A stretch of DNA of 64,000 bases, from assembly GCF_001522545.3 (NCBI RefSeq), contig NC_031768.1, positions 83,572,457 through 83,636,456 on the forward strand, given 5' to 3'. The position numbers and the translations under genes were made by a program. The notes beneath the pieces are model-generated. The model ran no database searches. It saw nothing but the letters and a program-made list of their open reading frames with translations, and was not told the DNA's origin. Origin of the DNA: Parus major (taxonomy: Eukaryota > Chordata > Aves > Passeriformes > Paridae). This document shows, piece by piece, positions 1 to 11,757 of the stretch (positions are counted from its first letter, which is position 1; each line of letters opens with the position of its first letter).

Positions 1-589
1 ATAAGAAAACCTGAGTGCTTCACCCTGAAACACATGAGAAGAAAGGTGCGCTGGTAAGGAGATGGGTCGAGCTTCGAGTTGTACATCTGTTTTGGTTCTC
101 AGAGAGAAATCAACACTAAAAGAGAAGAAACCCAGCCACTTTAACCTTAGTTTGGTCCAGCCACTGAAAAGCTAGGCAGCACTTCTGGGAATGGCTGAGC
201 CCTAGTTTGGTCCTGGCCACAAGCATAAATAATGTCTGTGCCTGGAAGAATCTTTGGCAGGAAGCTTCAACTTAGTGATGATTCTGTCCCTGGTACTTCC
301 TGCAGCACAGTTTATCCATCCAATGCATACTTCTGACAAAAAAAATATGTTTAACCTCCTATGGGATATGGGTCAGAGAGAGCTGCTCATGTGGTAGCAG
401 CCCTGCACCTGCAGCCCTGTGGGGTTGCACCAAAAAGGATATTAAGATGGACTAGTTCAGTGAGCATTAGCAAAACAAGTCTCATACATCCTTTTGATAA
501 GCTAGTGAGGGTGGGAAGGTCTGAGAAACCTCAAACCTCTCTGTGGCCTTCATTTCTCAAACCTTCAGTGTCTCCATTTAACCGCCCAC
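1..589. other. Non-coding stretch, nothing recognised
   Basis: I see ordinary AT-rich single-copy sequence here, without splice-flanked open frames or recognisable repeats. The only open frame of any length (361-675, + strand) has no domain-like features and runs into an ancient retroposon remnant at its 3' end, so I do not call it a gene. Confidence 0.5.
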
Positions 590-722
590 ACACACTACTA
601 CTGTCTGTCTTGTCTAATTTAGAGTGTAAATTCTTCAGGGCAGAGGCTGTGTCTCACTGTTTGTTTGCATGGTGAGGTCCTGATCCTGATTGGCAGCTCC
701 AAATACACTACAAATCTATTTT
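590..722 (+). mobile_element. Ancient amniote L3/CR1-like retroposon 3' remnant
   Basis: The segment with TAGAGTGTAAATTCTTCAGG, then GGCAGAGGCTGTGTCTCACTG, then GAGGTCCTGATCCTGATTGG and CTCCAAATACACTACAAAT, follows the order of an old retroposon 3' end shared by turtles, crocodilians and birds. The family assignment is from memory of that consensus. The copy is diverged, as expected of an insertion predating modern birds. It has no coding content. Confidence 0.45.
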
Positions 723-1932
723 AATATAACCCCAAATTGAAAATTCTGCATCTCGAAGCCTTAGGGAATGTGGGACTATATTCAGGGAAAGCAGAAGCTC
801 TGAAAAAACACTGAAAGGTCATTGCAGACAAGGTACTGAATATGAACTGTGAATGTGGAGCTGATGGCTAAGAGACAAGGCTAATTTTGCTCTTGGTCAA
901 ATTTAAACAGGACAATGGAGGCATCATTAACCACGTATTACTTTACTGAGGGAAGCTGGGGCTGTCATGAGTCTCCATTTCTCATGTCTATCCTTCCAAA
1001 AACTTGTTGAGAAAATATCAAGGATATCAGAAAGAGATAAAATTTTTTTAAAGGCTGGAAACCTCACCAAACTTCAGTTGCTTAAATGAGGCATCCAAGT
1101 GAGAGTTATATTTGCCCTAGAATAGTTAGATACTGAGAGAGACAGACACCTTCAGGGCATACTTACATATGAAGTTAGCTAAATTGTCTCCTGGAGGAGC
1201 CTCCACTGATTAAGTAGGGATGCTCAGGCAAGTAGGTACAGGTAGTTTCCCAAGTTTGGTACCATCAGTCTTTCCACCCCAAAAAAGAATAATTTTGACA
1301 CTGAGTGTATTTAGCTTGTGGAAAGATGGTTAAGAGGAGACTTGCTGACACTGTAAGCACCCACACAGGAAGACAGCTTTCCGTAGGATGGGGCTCTTTC
1401 ATCCCTCAGACAAAAGTATAACAAGATCCACTCACTGGAAGTCAAAGCCAGACAGATTCAAACTAAAGATAAGGTGCAAATTTTAGCAGGAAGAGTAATG
1501 AACCTTGGGAACAACTTACAAGGGAGGTGTTATATTTTCCATGACTTGAAGGCTCGAATCAAGATGTGGTATCTCTCTCAAAGATATGCTGTGGTTTAGC
1601 CATTAGTCATGAAGTTACAGAAATTGCTAGCTGATATGCAGGTTACACTAGATGGTAAAAAAAGCACTGTCTAGTGATAAAGTACACTAATCTAAATAAT
1701 GATACTAAATATTCCATCATAACAAATTGGTTTTGCATATTCTATATCAGCTCAAAATTACTCCATTAAAATTGCCTGCACTTTTATTTTCTGATGCAAG
1801 TGGACAAGGCACATGGCTTCCTCAGCACCCCAATAACAGGTATATATTCACAATTCCTACAGACTGTTTACAGCCCAATCCATCACCTCCTGAACTCATA
1901 ATTTCTCAGTGTGAAAGCTGCAATATTGTCCA

Positions 1933-1935
<3 letters not shown>
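723..1935. other. Non-coding stretch, nothing recognised
   Basis: AT-rich sequence with no repeat signature I recognise and no exon-like block flanked by both an acceptor and a donor. All frames are short. Confidence 0.5.
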
Positions 1936-1967
<32 letters not shown>

Positions 1968-2055
1968 TCATACATACATACATACATACCTACATACATA
2001 CCTACATACCTACATACATACCTACATACATACCTACATACCTACATACATACAT
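1936..2055. repeat. Compound microsatellite: (AT)n followed by CATA/CCTA tetranucleotides
   Basis: About 29 bases of pure AT (1936-1964) are followed by about 90 bases of CATA units with interspersed CCTA units, giving a higher-order period of 8 or 12 bases. The open frame at 1727-2122 reads through this array as Tyr-Ile and Tyr-Ile-His-Thr runs and is an artefact of it. Such arrays are usually length-polymorphic. Confidence 0.95.
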
Positions 2056-2360
2056 CAGGGGTGACTTATGGAGTTTTTTAAGAAGGACATTTAGGCTCCT
2101 AAGAATGTTTTTTAAGAATTGAGATCCCTGGAGAAACTGTCTGTTTCACAGAAGTGCTGTAATTCTTCTGGACCACACTCTTCACTTTGTTGGAGCCTAT
2201 GAAAGCAAATAGCTTAAAGAGGGAAAGACTAAAGGTGAGGAACATGGTTTCCTGAGCTCTTTTTAGCTGACATGGTTAAAGGAATCATAGGAATTACTTG
2301 CCATATTTTCCCCTTCTACTGCTGCAAGATCAATAGCTGTAGATGGTTTTCACTGTACAG

Positions 2361-2948
2361 TGTCATGGTTTAACCCCAAATGTCAACCCAGCCTCACTCA
2401 GCTCCTGGCTCACACCCAGCAGGGATGGGGGAGAGAATTAGAAGGGAAAAAGTGAGAAAATCCAGGAGTGGAGATAAAGACAGCTTCATAGAGAAAGCAA
2501 AAGCTGTGCACACAAGCAAAATCAGCCAAAGAATTAGTTCCCCACTTCCCACAGGTGGACTGGTCTTCAGCCATCTCCAGGGCAGCAGGCCTCCATCATA
2601 TCATAACAGTGACTTGGAAAGACAAATGCCATAATTCCAGATGCCTTCTCTTCCTTCTTTCCCCAGCTCCATATGCTGAGCATGATGCCATATGGTCTGG
2701 GATATCCCTTGGGTCGCCTGGGGTCAGCTGTCTCAACCACATCTGCTCCCAACTCCTTGTGCACCCCCAGCCCCCTCACTGGTGGATTGGGGTTGAGGAG
2801 CAGTGAGGCTTTGGCTGTGGGTGAGCACTGCTCAGCAATAACAAACCCAGCCCTGTGTTATCAGTGCTGTTTTAAGCACAAATCTAAAACACAGTCTCAT
2901 ACCAAGTACTTTGAAGAAAATTAACTCCATCCCAGCCAAAACCGGTAC
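2361..2948 (-). mobile_element. Solo ERVL-type LTR, antisense
   Basis: The block begins TGTCATGGTTTAACCCC and ends near CCCAGCCAAAACCGGTAC. These are the two ends of a common avian ERVL-type LTR whose sense strand starts with the complement of the right end, so this copy lies on the minus strand. Internal landmarks of the family are visible in order: AGATAAAGACAG, the ATATGCTGAGCATGATG region, GGTCAGCTGTC and AACTCCTTGTGCACCCCCAG. No gag, pol or env sequence follows on either side, so it is a solo LTR left by recombination. The target-site duplication is not clear. The open frames at 2380-2924 are read-through of this LTR. A diverged sister copy lies at 57,365-57,939. Confidence 0.85.
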
Positions 2949-3984
2949 GCCCGGGTGGTTGCAGAGAAACCTGAAATGTCCACTGTACTTAGGAAAAGTT
3001 GGTGTTTACTCTGGAAGGAACCTGTTCTGGGTGGATTGCATGGTGTGCTGCTCAGCACTGAGGCTGTCAAAGTACATTTGTCTGTGACATGAGGGACTAA
3101 ACTTCATTTTGCTATGCATGCAGGACAGCTGTCAATCATACATGCCTGAAAGGTGTGCAAGGTGTTCAGATAGGAAGAAGCCAGTGCCAGCTACGAAATG
3201 AGAACAGGATTTCAAGTGCCAGGATACTCTGAATATTCATTACTGCAGTTTTGGATTTGGTTTTGTTTTTTAAGAAAATTATGAATTTGAGGAAAATTGA
3301 GCAAATAATTGCTGTCTGTGACAGCTGCAATTAATGTGCTAATAAGGGAAGGTCTCTGAAGCTCTTCTTTTCTAATAGCTAAGAAATTTCAGATACTTAC
3401 CCCACTGCTGCATGTTGTCAGTGATCAGTCTGTGGGAAAAATAGTTATTAAATAGTTTTTTGGGGTTTTTTTTCTGAAAATGAAAACTAAACCTCAAAGA
3501 AAAGTTTCCTGGAAATGCCTATTATTAATCCAGAAGGACACTAAGGGAAGGAAGTTCATAGGGTTAATTCACTAATCTGAATACCAGGAGACATGGACTT
3601 CATTACACCTTCTAAAGCATATCCATCCTACCTTGGTGAGCCGAATCAACCTCTTGCTGCCCTCAGTTCCTGTAAATAGCACTTGTTTTCCTGTACCCTG
3701 CTTTGCCCTCTCTGTAAGTCTAAGTTCAGTTGTGCTGTCCATCATTGCACTAAGGCTGTGTGTTACCCAGACCTCTTCAATCTCAGATGGTGCACATCAC
3801 ATTTATGAAAAGTTATAGGAAAGGGTGCTGCCATCCATGCAAATGGAAACTTAAACTCTTCAACTAGCAGAAAACGGGCTTGGGTTTACATTCCTGGAGG
3901 AAAAAAAATCTTCTCTGCATGGAGAGAGTGAAAACATTTAGCAGTCACCATCATTTCCATCTCTATATCACAAAAGTACTTTGT
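2949..3984. other. Non-coding stretch, nothing recognised
   Basis: AT-rich unique sequence between an LTR and a MIR-like remnant. No exon-like structure and no strong promoter features seen. Confidence 0.5.
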
Positions 3985-4135
3985 GAAGGCTGATAAGTAC
4001 CATTAACCCCATTTTACAGATGGGTGGGAAACAGCATCATGCAGCTGCAAAGTGTGTTGCTCAAGGCCATAGAGTAACTCAGCAGAAGTTATGCAAATAG
4101 AAACCAGGTCTCCTGATGCCAAGCCTTATTTCTTG
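3985..4135 (+). mobile_element. MIR-like ancient SINE remnant
   Basis: The run ACCATTAACCCCATTTTACAG, then ATGGGTGGGAAAC, then TGCTCAAGGCCATAGAGTAAC and AACCAGGTCTCCTGATGCC reproduces the order of the MIR/CORE-SINE body: CCATTTTACAGATG, then GAAAC, then CAAGGTCA, then CCAGGTCT. Divergence is high, consistent with an element older than birds. Confidence 0.6.
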
Positions 4136-7100
4136 GCCCACACAGATTCTACACAGGAGACCTGACCTAATTCCAACATCCGTGAAAGTGGCATCTTCGT
4201 TTGCAACAAGCCTAAGCAGGTATATGGAATGGATGAATGACCCTGCTTCTCCAGTGCTCAACATTCTTGTGCAATAATTGCTCTGCAGACATCTTTGTGA
4301 GCTTGATGAATGTTTTATTTACATGGAAATGTCTCAGCTAACACCCACAATAAACACAAGGCTGTAGTCAAAACGTTAGTGCATCTATTATCACATAGAG
4401 TGGGCTGAAAGATATGGCCCTGTCTGCTGTGAGTAGCCCTGTTCTATTAGCACTGCGGTGCTTCACTGTCCATAGGGGAGACAAAACATGCACTTTCACG
4501 TGATGGTGGCCATGATTTAAGGGCTCCCCTGAGGCTGTTTATTTCTCTACTGTGTACTTGAAACCAATTCTGAATTATGTTTGCAGGTAGGACTCTGAGG
4601 AGGATACCCATTGGTGGGGTGGTACATAGTCAATTATGTATCTGGGCTTGGCAGTGGTATGGAGGTGTTGCAAATAGCTGGTGTGCAGGATCCTGATGCA
4701 GGCTTTGCTCTGCCAGAGACATATTATGATCATTACAATGATGGGCAGGGAGCTGAGAAGCTGTTTCTAGCCCTGGTTTTGCTGTCATGTCTACATGAAT
4801 CATGTATGGTTGGATCCACCCTGCTTAATTCAGGTGTTTCACGGAAGAGCCTGATTTCATATTCTCGGGGCTCTTCTGCAATTTATAGATCCATAAGAGC
4901 TCAGTCTCCCACTGGAGCTGCCTGTATATGTTGACTGACAAAAAAAAAAAAAAAAACAAACCAAAACCCCATTACATTCATAGTTAATCTGCTCTTTACA
5001 GCTAATTGATTTGGTGCAATTCCAGTTTTCAATGTTGTAATTTTTGACTGCAGAGTGTAAGATTACCAGGTCTCTCTCATTAAATGTAAAGATCATCAAC
5101 AATTTTACAAGCTGAATACTCACAAACTAAGGTCACTGGACTATTTTTGGGGGTTTGGGACTATTTTTTGGGATTTTGGGGGGATTTCTCTGTGTTTTGC
5201 ACATGTGAAATGGGTATAAAGATGTTATATCCAATTCAGTGGAGACTTGCAGCACAAAGTGAAGGCTGTGTTACTGATCTATTTGTTCTACCCCAGATTT
5301 TATAGCTTGATTCATATTAACAACATTTCTGTAGGATACCAGGGAGGTCAATAGTAGCTTGTTTAATGATGACCAAAACCATATGCTTGAAGTGAACAAA
5401 GGACACTCAAAGTGTTTAGGATTAAAGACATAGTGGTTTACTGCATTGGCAAATACCTGCAAAGAAATGGATGCATAGAAATCTGCTGCCAAAATACAAG
5501 TCCATGATGGATGGAGAGTGCAATGGGAATACTAAGTAAAATATTATCGTTTGTTATTACTGTCACAGTGTAATGTGACCATGTTTTTATAGCTGAATAT
5601 GTAATTTTTAAAAATTCTTCTGCCTCCTTGCAACTTTGAGGAAGCTATAGGTGATCTGCTGGCTGTGAATCTGTGTCTGTGTACGTACAAGTCTGTGTAT
5701 GTATAAGCACAGGCACTGATTTGCATGAAAGAATGCAATGGAAGCCTTTTATATTTAATGTAGGAGATAAAGGGAGAGGCTGCTTTGTCAGCAGTCTGAA
5801 GTCTCCTGGAATTTGGCTATTCAAGTCAATTGTAAACATATTTTCCAAGGCACAAAAAACACAAAACCACTCACAAATAAAGTATTACCTTGTCTTTTGA
5901 TAGCCTGAGGTGGGGATAAGATGTGGGGATGGTCTAACATGATTTGGAAAAATTCCCTACTAATGAGAAATCATCTATATGACTCGTTTCTAGTCTGTCT
6001 GATTTTTATTTGTGGATTATGTTTTCCACTGACTAATACCTATTTGTCTCACTCCTTCTTATTTTAACACTATTAACACATCCAGTAACTGCTCTGATAT
6101 TTCAGAAAATATCACCCTTTACAAAATTCTAGTGCTTAAGAATATTTCAGTATTTTAATAGTGTAATATTTGAATAATATAATTTACCTCAGTATCAAAA
6201 TGTATGGTCCCAGACTTTGCTTACCAGTTATAAATATGTGTGATGTGGAAGCAGCTAAATTTGCCAGAAACAGGAGGGTGTGTACATAAAGGGACAAAGG
6301 GGAGATGAAAAGGAAACCGCTGGGTCAATCTTCTGAACATTTTTAATGGTTATACACTAATGTAAACTGTTCGGGGAATAAGCCAGAGGAATTGGGAATC
6401 TTAATACATAATTAGAATTATGTCTTAATTGGCTTAGTAGAGGTTTGCTAGGCTAATTCATGTGACTGGAATATTGATGTGAAAAGGTATGGCTTGTCCA
6501 AAGAGGACAATGGGAAAGAGAGAAGACGTGGTTTATAGACCAAGGACAAAGCAACAGCTCTGAGTGACAGAATTCAGTGTGAGATTTGCAGAAACCATCA
6601 TGCTGAAGTAGAAAGGAAGGCAACAGAGTGATGGGATGGGATGGGATGGGATGGTGCAAACCATTAGATAGGGAAGTGAGACAAATGCCTTGAATAGCTA
6701 CTGGAATATCTCAAACTCCTGGTGTTGTTGTCTGTGGGGCACATTGACACCAAACTAGTCAGAAAAGAAATGCTGCAAGAAGAGCAATTGCTTGGTTGCT
6801 CTGGAAGCTGCCTTTTATCTCTATGAAACTTAGGAAACAATGAGAAAGAGAATGGAAGATCAGTCAAACCAGTGGGAAATAATATTACTAGAAATGCACA
6901 GAGACAGAGAAAGGACAAAATGTTATGTAAAGGATTTACAGCAATATAAGAGCATATTGGGTAAGTGCATTAGAAATAAGAACGAGAGGAAGGGAAGAGC
7001 ATGAAGAAATAGCCAGCAAAACATGTTTATTTTTAACTTCAGTCAGTTAATTTGTTCACCATGCGGTCCTGCAAACTGTTGTACTGGCACAAAGTAAGCA

Positions 7101-7889
7101 AGGGAAGCGGTAAGGCAAGGGAAAGAGGGATGGCAAAGGGAAAGGAGGAGGGGCAAGCTGTCTAAAGCACTTCTGTCACTAAAGGAAATGTAATAGCAGG
7201 ACCATTACTCAGTGGACAAAGAAGTTAACTGATGATGGGGCTGAAGCATTCAATGTCTTTTTGCTTTATTCTTCCCTAGAAAGATTAACTGTGGATTAAC
7301 TCTTATTGGATAACTAACAAAATTCATACCAGGGTCAAAAGGGTGAAAAACCAATAGTGAAACAAGGAAGGTATTGTAAGCAATGGTTTGGACCAGTGAG
7401 ATGTTTTCAAATCAGCATATTATATTGTATAACATTTAAGAAAGTGTTTTGTCCTTGATAATTTGAGGCCGTGATAAAGCCCCACTGTCAACCCTCTTCC
7501 TTGACTTCAGCAGGGCACTGAGACATCAGCCTTTTAACAAACCTGGACTTTAAATGAGACCACAATAGAAGCAGATATGCTAAAAGCATTTCCCATTTGT
7601 GAAAAGAGGTTCCACATGAAGTTTGGCAGTGGTCGGTTTTTGGTCTGATTCTGTCCAGTGTTTCACTGAGAACTGCGAGGATGAAATAAGCATCATTTCT
7701 TAGTACTGTAGATCACACCTAACAAGGAGAGCTTGCAAATAGGTAGAAAGAGTGCTATAGTACTTATAGAATTCAAATTCATCTTTTTAGATACTCTGAA
7801 GATACTTCTGCCTATCTGTGTCTCTGAAAAAACATCAAGTTTGGATCTAAAGTTGCTAAATGTATACCACACTGAAAAAAAAGAATAAT
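4136..7889. other. Non-coding stretch with minor simple repeats
   Basis: No gene recognised. The stretch holds a run of 17 A (4940-4956), a T/G-rich patch at 5140-5190 and an (ATGGG)n run at 6631-6654. The many short open frames show no conserved motifs. Confidence 0.5.
6631..6654. repeat. (ATGGG)n pentanucleotide microsatellite
   Basis: Nearly five perfect copies of ATGGG in tandem, inside otherwise unremarkable sequence. Confidence 0.9.
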
Positions 7890-8432
7890 CATGTTGAGAT
7901 CATGGTGGATGAAAAGCTGATATGACCCAGCAGCTTGCATTCACAGCCAATAATGTCACCAGAATGTTGGGTTGTGTCAAAAGAAGCATGACCAGCAGGG
8001 CGAGGGAGGTGACTGTGTCCCTCTGCACTGGTGAGACCCCTCCTGGAATGTTGCATCCAGCTCTAGGGCTCTCAACGTAAGAAGGATATGGACAAGCTGG
8101 AACAAGTCCAGAAGATGCCACAAAGATGCTCAGAGGGCTGGAGTAACTCTGCTATGGAGACAGGCTGAGACAGTTAAGGTTGTACAGCCTGGAAAAAAGC
8201 TCTGGAAAGACCTTAGAGCCTCTTCCAAGACTTAGAGGGCACTTGCAAGAGGATGAGGACAAATGTTTTAGCAGGGCCTGCAGCAATAGGACAAAGCGTA
8301 GTGGTGTTAGCCTAAAGGAAGGTAGATTTAGATTAGCTATAAAAACAAATACTTTGCTGTGAGGGTGATAAAACACTGGCACTAATTGCCCAGGTAACTG
8401 GTAGATGTACCAACCCTGGAAACAAGCATTTG
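7890..8432 (+). mobile_element. CR1 LINE fragment, sense, decayed reverse-transcriptase end
   Basis: The segment starts with GATCATGGTGGATGAAAAGCTG and passes through GAGACCCCTCCTGGAATGTTGCATCC, AGATGCTCAGAGGGCTGGAG and GACAGGCTGAGACAGTTAAGG to CAGCAATAGGACAAAG and CACTGGCACTAATTGCCCAGG. This is the order of the 3' end of the avian CR1 ORF2 followed by its untranslated region. Stop codons interrupt the frame, so it is a 5'-truncated dead copy, which is the usual CR1 state. The extreme 3' repeats are missing or unrecognisable. Confidence 0.85.
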
Positions 8433-11428
8433 TTTGCACTGTATACTTGTTCATTTCCAAGTCCATTAGAAAAGAGAAAAGTATTACTGAGTATGGACAG
8501 AACAGAGTACCCTACTAAAAAAGCAAAACTGGATTAAAGAAGCCTGCACCAAAATGCAAGACCCTTAAATCCTAAAATACTTGAATACACCCCTGCTTCT
8601 GCCAGGATAAAATATCTCTCAGAATAATAGCTTGTTGGATTTATCTCAGGGAGGAAAGGTTCATCTAGCACATCCTGAGTCTGCAAAACTGCCCAAGAAG
8701 TGGTGTGTGTTTTCTCATACATGCTGCTTTCAGGAGGATCCCTGAATAATATCCAAACTATCCTTCATGAAATACTTGGCAAATGTGGTTCGAAACCTGA
8801 CAAGAAGCCAAAAATTAAGATTTTTTTTTCTTTTTTCCAACATGCTGTGCTCTGCTGCTGCTGTGCTCTGGTGATTTGAGCCAAATGACTTGATCTGTTT
8901 TCTGATGATAAAGTTTGCCTAGCTCTCTAAGTAGCTGTATAGTGGGGGATGATGGGAGAGAGGAGGGAGTGATTGCAAAGGTGAATAGCTCTGCATTGCA
9001 CAGCAGCCAAGCCTAGCTGAAATTCACAGTCATTGAGCTAGGCAGTATAGGAGTCACCTGGCAAGTGCATTATGGTGTGGAGTCCTTTTTGTCCGAAAGC
9101 ACATATGCCCCCATTCACAGTACATTAACAGGCAGGCCTGCCTATCATGAGCAGTGGTGTGAATTCAACCTTCCTCAAGCCAAACTGGCTTGCCAAAACC
9201 TATGCAAATGGCATTCCTGAAAGCCACTGCCCCTCTGTGCCCATACACAATCCAGCCGTCCAGCCTGAAAAAGCCAAAACATTTTCTGGGAGAATATTGA
9301 CATCTGCAAGGGCAACCACTGAGGCTCTTGTTAAGGCTCAAGGATAAACTGTTGAAAGTGAGGGGAGATTCATTGAAAGGCAATTATGGCCAGAAAGGTC
9401 ATTTCCTCATGTGTGCACGTGCCCTGTCTTTGAATACTTGTGTGATATCACTTGTCATGAGGAAAAGAGGAGGAGCTAGAGACAGATTTACATGATTATA
9501 TCTACCTTCAAGAGATTAGGAGCAGAAGGACCTGGCAAACTGCCAAAAAATTGATCCTCAGGTAATTTCTAGCCCAGTTTTACCAAAAGGCTTCCACAAA
9601 GCAAAAAAATTTTGAGTCTGAGTGAATCTGTGCATATCTGAGATCGATTTGACTCTCTAAACCACAGCACTCTTGGTCCTGCTTAGAGCTCTGTTTTCAC
9701 TGTAGCTGCTGCAGAAGCAGAGTAACACACTGCTCCTGTGAGACTGCTGCAAATCCCAGAAGTTGGCAGCTTTCACAGCACACTGCAAGATTTCTGTTGG
9801 GTTTTTCCTGAAGTTTCGGCCTATGATTAATTGGTTTAATTTTTTTTAGTAAAGTTCAATTTCTGCTTTACAGGCACCATTAGTATTTGAGTGTCTGCTT
9901 CTGTGGTGATGGATGCCAGGTAGAGTTGGGTGGATTTGGAAATGGTTTTCCTGTCCCTACAAAACTGTTCAGGTTTAAAAAAAAAATGATCTAAAGCCAA
10001 ACTGAACTATCTGAAGCAGTGGGGGAAAGGTGGGGAGGGAGAGGAAAGAATATGTATGTGTTATGCCTTTAGTAATTATTGGGATCAGAAAAGCCCCTGT
10101 GGACATTAGGATTTTCCCTGGGTCTCCCTGAGGCATGTCCCTCATCTTCAGGTGCCCAAGCTCTTTGGGTAAATAAATCTATGTTTATTGGAGGAAGGAC
10201 TTCAACAGGCAGATTTCTCACATCCCAAATTGGATTTTAAGAATGGGACTAAAGAGCTTGTCTCTTTTCTGGCCAAATTAATATTTTATTATTTATACAG
10301 CTGCAAGAGGACTTGATGGTCATCAAATAACTCAATTTTCTGGAGTGAATGACTTTCTGCTTCGTAACCACATAGCCACAGCCAGAAACCTTTTTCTCAC
10401 AAAAGTTTAGGCTGAAGTTGATATGTCATCTCTGTGACTGGCACTGGTTTCAGCAAACCCATATTTTCACATGAAAGACAGAAAAGCAGATTTCATGAAA
10501 AATTTTAGGCCAGGAGTTTTGCTAAGCAGCTGGTCCCATACAAATCCACGGCCACCACGGTTTTGATTGTCAATGTGTTATAATATGGATTATCTGGAAG
10601 TACTACGAACATACACAGAGCTCCCAGTATCAAAATCTAGCTGCCCTGGGACACTTGACTATTGCTGATCTAGAAAAACCTGAAGTGGATTGTATGTGGC
10701 AGGCCTCTGGTTTGGCCCAGCCAGCTCTGTGAGCTAAACCCTCTTTACAGAAGAGAAGAGCATTTACTTTTTAATTGCAAAACTTAATTTGAAATTGCCA
10801 CTTCTCATAATTTTCTAGAATCTTCAAGTGACAAGATGGCTGGGTAAAAATATATATTATTTTAAGTACATTGTTGTGCTCCAGTGATAAAATATTAAAA
10901 ATGCAGGATGGCAGAAATTTCAAGGGGAGTTTTTGGAAAGGAGAAGTGTGGGCTGCTATTCACACCTCTGCTAAATTCTTTTATCTCTCAAAACCACATG
11001 ATCTGAACTGCAGTGGGATTGCTCATTATTTATCTATTTATTTACTTCTCATGGGATTCTCAAAGCTTTTATTTTCACAAGATGATTGACTTAGCACAGT
11101 TGACTGCAAAGTTCTGACTGCAGAGTCTTTGCATTGCATTAGCACCTAGAGACATCAGTTGAGATCAGGACCGTATGTGCATACAAGGCTATAGTGACAG
11201 GCAAGGCTTGTCTGATGAGCCTATGATTTATTTCAGCCAAAAATGCAAGAACATGTTTTGATGCTACTTTTTAAGGTGAGGAAATAGCAGGCCCAAGGTC
11301 ATGCAGAAAGACATCACGATAGACAGAAATCAAATCAAGGTTTCTGTAACTTAGGAGATTAAGTACTTTTTTTCATTTCTGGTTCATCAATAAGCAGAAA
11401 AACAGATTGAAAAGTACAGATGGCAAAA
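8433..11428. other. Non-coding stretch, possible weak MIR remnant at 11,255-11,345
   Basis: No gene recognised. Near 11,255-11,345 the phrases AAGGTGAGGAAATAGCAGG and CCCAAGGTCATGCAG resemble the 3' half of a MIR SINE, but the match is too short for a separate confident call. A perfect 12-base palindrome (GGCAGGCCTGCC) lies at 9131-9142 and has no obvious role. Confidence 0.4.
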
Positions 11429-11757
11429 GCCCTTCCCTTCCCTTCCCTTCCCTTCCCTTCCCTTCCCTTCCCTTCCCTNNNNNNNNNNNNNNNNNNNNNN
11501 NNNNNNNNNNNNNNNNNNNNNNNNNNNNNNNNNNNNNNNNNNNNNNNNNNNNNNNNNNNNNNNNNNNNNNNNNNNNNNNNNNNNNNNNNNNNNNNNNNNN
11601 NNNNNNNNNNNNNNNNNNNNNNNNNNNNNNNNNNNNNNNNNNNNNNNNNNNNNNNNNNNNNNNNNNNNNNNNNNNNNNNNNNNNNNNNNNNNNNNNNNNN
11701 NNNNNNNNNNNNNNNNNNNNNNNNNNNNNNNNNNNNNNCCTTCCCTTCCCTTCCCTT
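11429..11757. repeat. (TTCCC)n pentanucleotide array interrupted by a 260-N gap
   Basis: At least nine perfect TTCCC units abut the gap on the left and about four on the right. The unknown bases run from 11,479 to 11,738. The unit is the same on both sides, so the gap is most simply unresolved continuation of the same array. One strand is all pyrimidine with mirror symmetry, which favours triplex (H-DNA) formation and polymerase dropout. The open frames that cross the gap are artefacts. Confidence 0.95.

Noticed and set aside
2380..2924. Cluster of open frames on both strands
   Set aside because: They lie wholly within the ERVL-type solo LTR, which has no coding function.
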